From DATHYZ01 sp035458865 (GTDB lineage: Bacteria > Chloroflexota > Limnocylindria > Limnocylindrales > CSP1-4), in NCBI GenBank assembly GCA_035458865.1, contig DATHYZ010000099.1:1-14386 (forward strand): a stretch of DNA of 14,386 nt, given 5' to 3'. The number at the start of each line of letters is the position of its first letter. Position 1 is the stretch's first letter. Both the position numbers and the translations under genes were made by a program. A model generated the notes under the pieces. That model saw only the letters and a list, made by a program, of their open reading frames with translations. It was not told the origin of the DNA and ran no database searches. This document shows, one piece after another, positions 6,448-13,199 of this stretch.

Positions 6448-6660
6448 TCACGCCAGCTGCTTGCGAATCCAGACGGCCACGCACGTCATGCCGAGCGCGA
6501 ACGTCCCGGCGGCGCAGGAGGCGACCCCGGTGGCGGGGGTCGGCTCGCCCGACCGATACGCCCTGGCGAAGGTGTAGACCGTCACCGGGATGAGGGCGAG
6601 GCCCTTGACGAACAGGAGCGCGACCGACACGTCAACGATCGCGCGGCGGTCGCATCGCAT
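6448..6660 (-). CDS. Small two-helix membrane protein, unknown function
   Basis: A 70-residue protein with a short basic N-terminus (MRCDRRA), a first hydrophobic helix (about 9-31) and a second (about 42-64), joined by a polar loop RAYRSGEPTP. Both ends are probably cytoplasmic. The start is well supported: GGAGGTGATC, fully complementary to the common 16S rRNA 3' end, lies just upstream at 6666-6675. The frame stays open to 6690, but those codons span the SD and are not coding. I recognise no family. The exported protein at 6778-7392 lies 117 bases upstream on the same strand, so co-transcription is possible. Confidence 0.68.
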   Translation of the reverse strand: MRCDRRAIVDVSVALLFVKGLALIPVTVYTFARAYRSGEPTPATGVASCAAGTFALGMTCVAVWIRKQLA

Positions 6661-6665
6661 GGATC

Positions 6666-6675
6666 GATCACCTCC
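6666..6675 (-). promoter_or_regulatory. Extended Shine-Dalgarno site of the small membrane protein
   Basis: On the minus strand this reads GGAGGTGATC, a ten-base match to the complement of the conserved 16S rRNA tail (GAUCACCUCC). The GGAGG core ends ten bases before ATG 6660. It is the strongest ribosome-binding site I see in the window and fixes the start of the 70-residue protein. Confidence 0.7.
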
Positions 6676-6777
6676 CCTGGGCAGGATCAACGCGAGACCG
6701 ATGGCCGAGCCAGCAGCGTGGGCGGGGAGTCGCGCCGTCAGCCCGCTCCACCGAGCGGCGCGCGGCCGGATGCGACG

Positions 6778-7392
6778 CTAGTCGCCACCGGAGGCCGCGT
6801 CGAGTGCCGATCCTCCCGGAGGCGTGACCCGCGGGCGGGGCTGGAGGGCCAGCACGGACGCGGCGATCCCCGCGGCAAGAGCCAGCGCGGGCCACGAGTC
6901 TCGGACCGGTCGGTCCGCGAGCACGGTCGACGTGTCGGGCACTGACGCGCTCGCGACCTCGAACGGCTCGCCCACGACGGGCTGGCCGAACGCCTCGTCG
7001 CCGCTGCAGGAGAAGGTGATGACGTAGAGGCCAGGCTCTAGCTCCGGCACCGGGAACGTCGCCTGGCGGCCGTTCACGATGACGAGCGTCGCCAGCACCC
7101 CGGACCCTGGCAGCCACTCGCCCCCGGCGTGGAAGGCCACGGAGAGGGGTCCACACCAGCCCGACTCGAAGAGGGCGAAGTACTCGTGGTCGGCGGTCAC
7201 GGTCACCGGCGCGCCGACCGGCCCCTTCTGCGGGTCGAGGGTGGCGGTCCCGCAGTCGCCGAGCGTGCAGCGCGACGTGGCCGGGGTGGCGGCCGACTCG
7301 GCGATCGTCGCGGCCGCATCCGCGCCGAGGGCAGCGACGACCAGCCAGGCCGCGAGCAGGCTTGCCCCAGCAACGCTAACGACGCGACGCAC
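6778..7392 (-). CDS. Exported, C-terminally anchored protein with an Ig-like ectodomain, unknown function
   Basis: A 204-residue protein with a signal peptide (MRRVVSVAGASLLAAWLVVA, cut near residue 27), an extracellular domain (about 40-150), a Pro/Asp/Arg-bearing linker, a hydrophobic helix (about 166-184) and a short polar tail. The ectodomain has the alternating pattern of a beta sandwich: APVTVTADHEYFALF, then LATLVIVNGRQATFPVPELEPGLYVITFSC. It contains cysteines at 42, 47, 80 and 129, which could form two disulfides. It resembles the Ig-like surface modules found on actinobacterial exported proteins, but I cannot name a family. The start is a GTG with AGGAG (7401-7405) eight bases upstream; the longer frame to 7446 reads through that SD. 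It is divergent from the secreted protein at 7740. Confidence 0.68.
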   Translation of the reverse strand: MRRVVSVAGASLLAAWLVVAALGADAAATIAESAATPATSRCTLGDCGTATLDPQKGPVGAPVTVTADHEYFALFESGWCGPLSVAFHAGGEWLPGSGVLATLVIVNGRQATFPVPELEPGLYVITFSCSGDEAFGQPVVGEPFEVASASVPDTSTVLADRPVRDSWPALALAAGIAASVLALQPRPRVTPPGGSALDAASGGD

Positions 7393-7478
7393 GGCTCGAT
7401 CTCCTGGGACGCGCCATGCGGGTCGGGTCCGCCAGTGGCTCGACACGGTCCTCGGCGGCCAGGATCGGGACCGGGTTT

Positions 7479-7495
7479 CATCGCCTCCCGCGATG
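7479..7495. promoter_or_regulatory. Dyad CATCGC-N5-GCGATG in the divergent gap 7393-7739
   Basis: CATCGC (7479-7484) and GCGATG (7490-7495) form a perfect six-base inverted repeat around CTCCC. It lies about 90 bases upstream of the exported protein start (7392) and 245 upstream of the secreted protein (7740). It may be an operator for either gene. I see no convincing promoter hexamers and no gene in the rest of this 347-base gap. Confidence 0.2.
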
Positions 7496-7739
7496 GCGCG
7501 GACGATGGACCTCGGTGGTCAGGCCGTCAAGATGCGTTCCGCGAGCGACGCGCCCCATCCCGCGACGGCCGGCGGGGCGGCCGCGAACGATTCGGGGCCG
7601 TCCGACGCCCTATGTATCGAGCACGCCGATGACGGCGCGCCGCAGCGTTCGAAGGGAGAGCCCAGTGGGTGCGTCCTACGTCGCCGCCTCGGGTGCGGCA
7701 GAGTCCCCGACCTCGGCCGATAGCCGTCCGAGGTCGCCC

Positions 7740-8213
7740 ATGCCTCGGCGCACGCGACGCCTGGTGGCGGTGCTCGTCGCCGGGCTGGCGCTCGTGGCCG
7801 TCGCCGGTCCCGTGGCCGCGGCGGCACCGCAGGCCGTCAGCATCACCTCGCACATGACGTTCCCCGGTGACGGCCCGAACTACGGCGACTTCTCCGTTGA
7901 TGGTGGAGGCGGGTTGATGTGCGCCTCCGGGCGCGTGGAGGACACGGGCTACGTCTTCGGGGGCTACCAGAGCGACCGGAAGCTGCAGATCCTGGTCCTG
8001 AAGGACTTCATCTGCGCCGACGGGAGCGGGATCATCCACGTCAAGATCCAGGTCCACGTCGTCTTCGGCGTCGGCGAGACCTTCACCTGGATCGTCGAGG
8101 GTGGAACCGGCCCCTACGCGAACCTCCACGGCAGCGGCCAGGGCACGACCATCCCCAACGCCGACCCCTCCACCGGCAACACGAACATCTACGACGGGTT
8201 CCTCGTCGGCTGA
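7740..8213 (+). CDS. Small secreted beta-barrel-like protein (allene oxide cyclase/dirigent-like pattern)
   Basis: A 157-residue precursor with a clear Sec signal peptide (MPRRTRRLVAVLVAGLALVA, cut near residue 28) and a mature domain of about 128 residues. The mature part is strand-rich and glycine-rich: KLQILVLKDFICADGSG, VKIQVHVVFGVGETFTWIVEGG, then GTGPYANLHGSGQGTTIP and a final Asp-Gly turn. The 'GTGxYAxLxGxGxG' phrase recurs in allene oxide cyclase-like and DUF3224-like calycin barrels, so a small ligand-binding barrel is likely; no catalytic residues can be assigned. Cysteines 61 and 92 may pair. ATG 7740 has GAGG six bases upstream. A GTG at 7665 has a better AAGGGAG site and would add 25 polar residues before the signal peptide, so the start is not certain. 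Confidence 0.72.
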   Translation: MPRRTRRLVAVLVAGLALVAVAGPVAAAAPQAVSITSHMTFPGDGPNYGDFSVDGGGGLMCASGRVEDTGYVFGGYQSDRKLQILVLKDFICADGSGIIHVKIQVHVVFGVGETFTWIVEGGTGPYANLHGSGQGTTIPNADPSTGNTNIYDGFLVG

Positions 8214-8236
8214 GCCCGTTCTGACCAGGGGGGCAG

Positions 8237-8268
8237 GCGCCCCGCCGACCATACGGCCGGCGGGGCGC
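8237..8268 (+). terminator. 11-bp GC hairpin terminator after the secreted protein
   Basis: GCGCCCCGCCG (8237-8247) is the exact reverse complement of CGGCGGGGCGC (8258-8268), separated by a ten-base loop. It begins 23 bases after the stop at 8213 and precedes the next gene by about 85 bases. No T-tract follows, as with the other hairpins here. Confidence 0.6.
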
Positions 8269-8302
8269 TCCATGAGACGTCGGTCCGCGAGCGGGCGCAT
8301 CG

Positions 8303-8320
8303 ATCGGCAGCCGATAGGAT
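8303..8320 (+). promoter_or_regulatory. Dyad plus -10-like hexamer upstream of the 154-residue protein
   Basis: ATCGGC-A-GCCGAT (8303-8315) is a perfect 13-bp palindrome overlapping TAGGAT (8315-8320), which matches four of six -10 consensus bases. No recognisable -35 hexamer sits 17 bases upstream. The start at 8353 follows by 32 bases, a plausible leader length. This is a tentative regulated promoter. Confidence 0.3.
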
Positions 8321-8352
8321 GCGGCCGAACGGACCCGTGCGGGAGCCAATGC

Positions 8353-8817
8353 ATGTCCTACGTCGTGGACTTCCGGCAGGTCAGCACGACCGGCCTGGAG
8401 TCGTCGCCGGTCGCTGAGGCGCTGGCAGGCCTCCGGGCCAACGAGGCTCGCTACTTCAAGGGCAAGTACGACCACGACTTCACCGTGGAGCCGGCGAGCG
8501 AGGCCGGGGCAGCCATCGACCACGTCCACCGCATCCTCAAGGAGGAGCGCGATCTCGAGATCGAGTCCCGTCCCCTCGAGGCGACGGACTTCCGGGTGGA
8601 GAACATCCGCTGGACCTACGTCTTCTACGAGAGCGGCCTGTCGGTCAACGTGCTCTACACCCTCGATGACGCCGGCAAGCGAGCCGTCGGCTTCAAGCTC
8701 TCGGACGGGATGGAGATCCCAGCGGAGCTCGCTCCGCGGTTCAAGTTCGCCAGGCAGAGGTCGAAGCTCGCCGGCACGATCCGCGGCTCGTTCTTCGTGA
8801 TCAAGGGCGAGTACTGA
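8353..8817 (+). CDS. Conserved-looking cytosolic protein of unknown function
   Basis: A 154-residue protein with no signal peptide and no membrane segment. It begins at an ATG with GGGAG (8341-8345) seven bases upstream. The first half contains amphipathic helices (SSPVAEALAGLRANEARYFK and GAAIDHVHRILKEERDLEIE). The second half looks like an antiparallel sheet (FRVENIRWTYVFYESGLSVN, VLYTLDDAGKRAVGFKLSDG) and it ends with basic RFKFARQRSKLAG and a hydrophobic strand SFFVI. I cannot place it in a family. The flanking hairpin at 8237-8268 and the 84-base gap before the cyclase gene suggest a separate or loosely linked unit. Codon use and GC content resemble the neighbours. Confidence 0.7.
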   Translation: MSYVVDFRQVSTTGLESSPVAEALAGLRANEARYFKGKYDHDFTVEPASEAGAAIDHVHRILKEERDLEIESRPLEATDFRVENIRWTYVFYESGLSVNVLYTLDDAGKRAVGFKLSDGMEIPAELAPRFKFARQRSKLAGTIRGSFFVIKGEY

Positions 8818-8883
8818 GCGGCTGACGGACGCGGCGGTCCGAACGGCGGATGCCGAGAGGACCCGGTCTGCGGGCGATGCCGG

Positions 8884-8900
8884 GTGGCACCCGCTGCCAC
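8884..8900 (+). promoter_or_regulatory. Hairpin abutting the cyclase-fusion start codon
   Basis: GTGGCA (8884-8889) pairs perfectly with TGCCAC (8895-8900) around a CCCGC loop, ending one base before ATG 8902. No SD precedes this ATG. The stem could limit initiation at 8902 or favour the downstream GTG at 8920, which has GGGGGA upstream. This is suggestive only. Confidence 0.3.
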
Positions 8901-8901
8901 G

Positions 8902-10260
8902 ATGGGGGACACTCCGATCGTGAAGCCGCCCGAGGTCTCCTACGCGCGCAGCGGCGACGTGGCGATCGCCTACCAGGTCGTCGGACAGGGGCCGACCGAC
9001 GTCGTCTTCGTGCGCGGGATCGCCGGCGACCTGCTCTCGACCTGGGAGCAGCCGCTCCTCGCCCGCCATGTCGAGGGCCTCGCCGAGTCCAGCCGGGTGC
9101 TGATGCTCGACAAGCGCGGCACCGGTCTGTCCGACCGTGTTCGCGCGGTGCAGTCGCTCGAGACCGCCATGGACGACGTCCGGGCGGTCATGGACGCGGC
9201 GGCGTCGGAGCGCGCCGTCCTCTGGAGCGGCAGTACGAGCACGGGCCTGAGCGTCCTCTTCGCCGCCACGTATCCGGATCGCTGCCAGGGCCTCGTCCTC
9301 ATCGATCCGCGGATCAAGGGCACCCGCGATACCGACTACCCGTGGGCCCCGACGCCGGAGGAGTGGCGTCAGCGGCTGGCCGATATCCGCGCCGGCTGGG
9401 GTGAGCGGGCGTACCTCGAACGCCTGGCCCGCGAGTGGGCGCCCGAGGTCGCCGAGGACGACGCCTTCCGCGACTGGTTCGTCTGGCACATGCGCCGCAG
9501 CCTGAGCCCCGGTGCGGCCCTGACCGCGTTCCGGACCGAGATGGAGCTGGACGTCAGCGACGTGCTCGCCGCCGTTCGCGTGCCGACGCTCATCTTCCCG
9601 CGGTCCTCGCAACCCGGTCCCGCCTACTACGCGGCCGAGCGGATCAGGGGTGCCGAGGTCCAGGAGCTGCCCGCCTTCCAGGGTGTCTACACCTGGGTCG
9701 ACGAGCAGGCCAACGTGGCGACGATCGCCGCCACGGCCCGGTTCCTCTCGCGACTCGCGGGTCCGGCCGCGACCGAGCGGGTGCTCGCCACGATCCTGTT
9801 CACCGACATCGTGGGCTCGACGGAGCTGGCGGCCCGCCTCGGCGACACCGCGTGGCGCGAGCTGCTGGAGCGCCACCACGCGATCGTCCGACGCGAGCTG
9901 GCCCGGTTCCACGGCCGAGAGCTCGATACCGCCGGCGACGGCTTCTTCGCCGCGTTCGACGGACCCGCGCGGGCCGTCCAGGCGGCTGCCGCCATCGTGG
10001 ACGCCCTCGGGGCGGCCGGCATCGAGGTGCGGATCGGTCTGCACACCGGCGAGTGCGAGGTCAGCGACGGCAAGGTCGTCGGCATCGCGGTCTCCATCGG
10101 CGCCCGGATCTCCGCGCTGGCAGGACCCGGCGAGGTGCTGGTATCGAGGACGGTCAAGGACCTCGTCGCGGGCTCGGGGATGGAGTTCGAGGATCGGGGA
10201 GAGCGGCAGCTCAAGGGGATCCCCGACCAGTGGCGGGTCTTCGCGCTCGTCTCCGTCTGA
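8902..10260 (+). CDS. Alpha/beta-hydrolase fold fused to a class III adenylate/guanylate cyclase-like domain
   Basis: A 452-residue two-domain protein. Residues 10-285 have the alpha/beta-hydrolase layout: YARSGDVAIAYQVVG, the region near RGIAGD, MLDKRGTGLSDR (68-79), a nucleophile elbow WSGSTSTGLS with Ser111, and LFAATYPDR (119-127). Residues 292-450 form a class III cyclase domain: ILFTDIVGSTELAARLGD with metal-binding Asp302, DTAGDGFFAAFDGPARAVQ with Asp346, then VRIGLHTGECE and VSIGARISALAGPGEVLVS with Arg402. Such fusions are common in Actinomycetota, Chloroflexota and Rhizobiales and are thought to couple a sensory domain to cyclic-nucleotide output. The canonical hydrolase Asp and His are not visible, and the cyclase positions normally Lys and Asn are Asp342 and Ser398, so activity is uncertain. 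ATG 8902 lacks an SD; GTG 8920 is an alternative. It is convergent with the ABC operon. Confidence 0.88.
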   Translation: MGDTPIVKPPEVSYARSGDVAIAYQVVGQGPTDVVFVRGIAGDLLSTWEQPLLARHVEGLAESSRVLMLDKRGTGLSDRVRAVQSLETAMDDVRAVMDAAASERAVLWSGSTSTGLSVLFAATYPDRCQGLVLIDPRIKGTRDTDYPWAPTPEEWRQRLADIRAGWGERAYLERLAREWAPEVAEDDAFRDWFVWHMRRSLSPGAALTAFRTEMELDVSDVLAAVRVPTLIFPRSSQPGPAYYAAERIRGAEVQELPAFQGVYTWVDEQANVATIAATARFLSRLAGPAATERVLATILFTDIVGSTELAARLGDTAWRELLERHHAIVRRELARFHGRELDTAGDGFFAAFDGPARAVQAAAAIVDALGAAGIEVRIGLHTGECEVSDGKVVGIAVSIGARISALAGPGEVLVSRTVKDLVAGSGMEFEDRGERQLKGIPDQWRVFALVSV

Positions 10261-10316
10261 GCGGTCCCGTTCGCCCGGGCCCGCTGCCCTCCGGGCGCTC
10301 TCGCTGCTCCGCTCAG
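10257..10316. terminator. Nested inverted repeats spanning both stop codons of convergent genes
   Basis: The outer arms CTGAGCGG (10257-10264) and CCGCTCAG (10309-10316) are exact complements. They include the TGA of the cyclase gene and, on the other strand, the TGA of the permease gene. Inside, CGCCCGG (10272-10278) pairs with CCGGGCG (10291-10297). The 52-base gap is thus a two-tier hairpin readable from either strand, probably a shared bidirectional terminator, again without a T-tract. Confidence 0.5.
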
Positions 10317-11143
10317 GCAGGGATGTCCCGTCGTCGGAAGAGATAGAGGCCGGCGCCGAGCGGGATGACAGCCAGCACGGCGAGCAGGGCCGCCGATGGC
10401 CAGTCGACCCCGCTGCCCATCGGATCCGTGGCGATGTAGTGGTGCCACGGCGAGAGCCACGCCAGGTCCGCGATCTCGTCGGCCATCGGGACGAAGCTGG
10501 ACCAGGCGTACATGACGAGGGCCAGCAGCAGGCCGGCCAGGATCGCCGGCACCGCACGGCCGATCACGATCGACACGACCATCGCGATGCCACCGACGAC
10601 GATCGACAGCAGCGAGAGCATGAGCGAGATGGCCAGGACGTTGGCCACCGGGATGTCGATGTCGCTGGCGACGATGCCGATCCAGGTCAGCAGCGCGACC
10701 AGCCCCGCGGCGATGACCACGTGGACGACCATGGCCACGACCTTGTCGAACGCCAGGCGCCCGCGCGGGGTCGGCGTGGCCATCACGAGCCCGACGGTCC
10801 GGTTCTCGATCTCGCCGCCGAACGCCCGGGCTGCCGATGAGACCGCCACGAAGATGACGGCGAAGGGCACGACGATCGAGTACATCTCCCCCGTGTACCA
10901 GCCGGACGGGGTGGCCATGTCGGCCCCGCCGGCGATGGAGAGGATCTCCGGCGGGAACTGGTCGAGCATCTCGGCGATGACGTCCTCGAGGGCCAGCCAC
11001 ATCGGGCCCATCGTGAAGCCCATGGCCCCGATCCCGAGGCCCACGATGACCGTCAGCACGAGGCGGTCCATGATCGCCTTCGTGAGGCTGTTGGAGATCG
11101 CCAGTCGCTGGTAGCGGCGGACGCCGGGGAGGGTGGTGCTCAC
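10313..11143 (-). CDS. ABC-2 type transporter permease (second permease of the exporter)
   Basis: A 276-residue integral membrane protein with about six helices (roughly 28-50, 88-107, 134-157, 168-193, 199-219, 250-269). Between helices 2 and 3 it carries the ABC-2 permease signature area FGGEIENRTVGLVMATPTPRG then RLAFDKVVAM, the cytoplasmic coupling region that contacts the ATPase. Late in the protein LAWLSPWHHYIATDP precedes the last helix, as in many exporter permeases. The start is a GTG with AAGGGG seven bases upstream, inside the end of the preceding permease gene; only four bases separate the two genes. It should pair with the permease at 11148-11948 and the ATPase at 11938-12855. 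The exported substrate is unknown. Confidence 0.86.
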   Translation of the reverse strand: MSTTLPGVRRYQRLAISNSLTKAIMDRLVLTVIVGLGIGAMGFTMGPMWLALEDVIAEMLDQFPPEILSIAGGADMATPSGWYTGEMYSIVVPFAVIFVAVSSAARAFGGEIENRTVGLVMATPTPRGRLAFDKVVAMVVHVVIAAGLVALLTWIGIVASDIDIPVANVLAISLMLSLLSIVVGGIAMVVSIVIGRAVPAILAGLLLALVMYAWSSFVPMADEIADLAWLSPWHHYIATDPMGSGVDWPSAALLAVLAVIPLGAGLYLFRRRDIPA

Positions 11144-11147
11144 GTCG

Positions 11148-11948
11148 CTACCCCTTCAGATCCCGGCGGTCGATCGAGTAGAGACCGAGGCCGAACAGGG
11201 CTGCCGCGATGACGAGCGCGATCCCCAGCAGGACCACGTCGACCCCTTCCTGCAGCGAGTCGGCCCCGCTGAACAGGTACCAGGGCGTCAGCTTGGCCAC
11301 GTCGGCCAGCTCCTCGACCACCGGCAGCATCGTGGTGACGAAGTACGAGACCACGGCGATGCCCGCCGCGATGCCGACGCCGAGCGCGGACGAGCCCCGC
11401 CACGCGCTCAGACCCAGGGAGATCGCCCCGAACAGGAAGACCATCCCGAGCAGCTGGATGCTGGTGCCCAGGACGTTCTGCTCGGAGAGGTCCATGCCGA
11501 AGACCGCCGCTACGGCGAGGACGCCCAGCAAGGTGAGTGCGGCGATGACGAGGATCCCGAGGGCGGCCACGGCCGACTTCGCGAGCAGCACCGACCGACG
11601 GCGCAGTGGGCTCGAGAGGAGGAGGGGCAGGCTCCGCGCCTCCTCCTCGCCCACGGCAGCGCTGGAACCCAGGCCGATCGCGTAGGCCAGCAGCACCAGC
11701 GGGCCCAGGACGAAGAAGATCCCGCTCATCGCGAGACCCTCGGCCGTCCCGTTGTTGAAGCCGTAGAGGTTGGACAGCGCCTCCGGGAAGTCCTCCATCA
11801 TCGTCACGTAGGCATCGCCGGACTCGGCCATGACCCAGATGTAGAGCACCGAGACGAGCCACATCGTGATGACCGCGATGGCCGTCCACTGGAGCCAGTC
11901 CCGGACGGTCTTGGCGAAGACGCTCCCCAGGAAGCGATCACGGAGCAT
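11148..11948 (-). CDS. ABC-2 type transporter permease (first permease of the exporter)
   Basis: A 266-residue membrane protein with about six helices (21-42, 72-94, 123-150, 160-182, 187-207, 238-258). It carries EEEARSLPLLLSSPLRRRSV then LLAKSAVAAL, aligning in position with the coupling segment of its neighbour, and KLTPWYLFSGADSLQEG matching the neighbour's LSPWHHYIATDP region. Both end in a YSIDRRD/YLFRRRD-type tail, so the two permeases are distant paralogues that probably form a heterodimer. Its ATG overlaps the last 11 bases of the ATPase gene with no strong SD, which points to translational coupling. Drug or peptide export is common for this architecture, but no substrate can be read here. 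Confidence 0.87.
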   Translation of the reverse strand: MLRDRFLGSVFAKTVRDWLQWTAIAVITMWLVSVLYIWVMAESGDAYVTMMEDFPEALSNLYGFNNGTAEGLAMSGIFFVLGPLVLLAYAIGLGSSAAVGEEEARSLPLLLSSPLRRRSVLLAKSAVAALGILVIAALTLLGVLAVAAVFGMDLSEQNVLGTSIQLLGMVFLFGAISLGLSAWRGSSALGVGIAAGIAVVSYFVTTMLPVVEELADVAKLTPWYLFSGADSLQEGVDVVLLGIALVIAAALFGLGLYSIDRRDLKG

Positions 11949-12855
11949 CGTCGTTGTTCCCGTGGTAGTACTCGAGGAAGATCTGCTCGAGATCGGCCTC
12001 GCGGCTGTTCACGTTGACGACGTTGAAGTCGAGGGCGGCCCGCAGGAGCGCGTTGACCGAGCCCTCGAACGAGACCGCCACGGTGTTGCCCCGGGCCTCG
12101 GCCGAGTGGACGCCCGCGATGCGGGCGAAGGCAGCGGCCTCGACCGGCTCGTCGAACTCCAGGTCGATCCGTCGGATGGCCTTGCGCTTCAGCGCGTCGA
12201 GCGGCTCGACCACGATGAGGTGGCCGTGGCGCAGGATCCCCACGCGATCGGCGACCCGCTCGACCTCGGAGAGGCTGTGGCTCGACAGGAAGACGGTCCG
12301 GCCCTCCGCGCGCACCTCCCGGATCATCTTCTGCAGCTCCTGCTGCATGAGCGGGTCCAGGCCGGTGCTGGGCTCGTCGAGGATGAGGAGCTCGGACCTG
12401 GTCATGAAGGCCTGGATGAGACCGACCTTCTGCCGATTGCCGGTCGACAGGTCACCGACCTTGCGCGTCAGGTCGACATCGAGCCGTTCTGCCAGCTCGC
12501 CCACGAAGCCGCGATCGACGCCGCCCCGCAGATTGGCCAGGTAGGCGAGGTTCTCGGCGCCGGTGAGCTTCGGGTACATCGAGTACTCCGAGGGCATGTA
12601 GGCGACCCGGCTGCGGATCTCCACCGACCCGGAGGCCGCGTCGTGGCCCAGGACGGTCGCTCGGCCGGCGGTGGGGAAGACGAAGTTGAGCAGGGCTCGG
12701 ATCGTCGTGGTCTTGCCGGCGCCATTGGGGCCCAGGAACCCGAAGACCTCGCCCCGGTGGACCTCCAGGTCGAGATCGACCAGCGCCTTGACGTCCCCGT
12801 AGTGCTTGGTCAGCCGTTCCGTGCGGATCGGGACCGCACCGTCGGTGGTCGTCAT
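11938..12855 (-). CDS. ABC transporter ATP-binding protein (exporter, ABC-2 type)
   Basis: A 305-residue ATPase in the usual size range. Motifs: Walker A GPNGAGKT (42-49), Q-loop region YMPSEYSMYPKLTG (86-99) with Ser89 where glutamine is usual, signature LSTGNRQKV (136-144), Walker B LLILDEPSTGLD (156-167) and H-loop His193 in SSHSL. A C-terminal extension of about 80 residues (DLEFDEPVEAAAFARIAGVH onward) is typical of drug-exporter ATPases such as the BcrA/DrrA group. It powers the two permeases encoded directly downstream. I chose ATG 12855, which gives the standard N-terminus IRTERLTKHYG after ten residues. AGGAG directly abuts this ATG and GGGAGG lies 12 bases away, so ATG 12882 or 12891 remain possible. 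The frame is open to 13029, but that part is Arg/Pro-rich and unlike ABC proteins. Confidence 0.92.
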   Translation of the reverse strand: MTTTDGAVPIRTERLTKHYGDVKALVDLDLEVHRGEVFGFLGPNGAGKTTTIRALLNFVFPTAGRATVLGHDAASGSVEIRSRVAYMPSEYSMYPKLTGAENLAYLANLRGGVDRGFVGELAERLDVDLTRKVGDLSTGNRQKVGLIQAFMTRSELLILDEPSTGLDPLMQQELQKMIREVRAEGRTVFLSSHSLSEVERVADRVGILRHGHLIVVEPLDALKRKAIRRIDLEFDEPVEAAAFARIAGVHSAEARGNTVAVSFEGSVNALLRAALDFNVVNVNSREADLEQIFLEYYHGNNDDAP

Positions 12856-13199
12856 CTCCTCGATCCGCCTCCCTCGCTCCATCGTGACCATCGCTCGCGA
12901 CCGGGAGCCGTGGTGGCCCGCCCTGCCACGCGTGCCCGGGCGGGCAGAGCCGAGCCGCCAGGGCACCGCCGCCCATGAGACCGGGAGCGCGCGTCCGCGC
13001 GCGAGTGCCGTTCGAACCGACCGCCGCACCCCCTGCGTCCCCTTCGGGCGCCGTCCGGCTCATCGTTCCCGTGGGCGCCACCCGACGGGCTATCTGGCCC
13101 GTCCGCTGCGGCGGGCCGCTCGACTAGACTGCGGGACCCCGGGCAGCCGCGATCCCCAGCCGGGGTCTGCTGTTGCCCCGCCATGCGAGGGTGCGACCG
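12856..13199. other. Divergent intergenic region with small inverted repeats
   Basis: This 344-base gap separates the ABC ATPase start from the DUF1254 start. It holds GACGGGC-TATCTG-GCCCGTC (13084-13103), a perfect seven-base inverted repeat that could be an operator or hairpin, and GCGCGCG-TC-CGCGCGC (12987-13002). TAGACT at 13125-13130 is a possible -10 for the plus-strand gene, with no matching -35. GAGGG at 13187-13191 is that gene's SD. I see no gene here. Confidence 0.4.

Noticed and set aside
8083..10557. 824-codon open frame on the minus strand opposite the secreted protein, the 154-residue protein and the cyclase fusion
   Set aside because: It crosses several well-supported plus-strand genes and terminators. 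Its translation is Arg/Asp/Gly/His-rich without domains, as expected for antisense frames in GC-rich DNA.
9687..11000. 437-codon minus-strand frame across the cyclase end and permease
   Set aside because: It is a frame-shifted shadow of the permease gene continuing into antisense of the cyclase; no domains.
12987..13002. GCGCGCG-TC-CGCGCGC inverted repeat as an operator
   Set aside because: Alternating GC in GC-rich DNA is self-complementary by chance, so it is weak evidence on its own.
12856..13029. 58-residue N-terminal extension of the ABC ATPase
   Set aside because: It is Arg/Ala/Pro-rich, has no homology to ABC N-termini and would make the protein longer than its family; the ATG starts at 12882 and 12891 remain weak alternatives.
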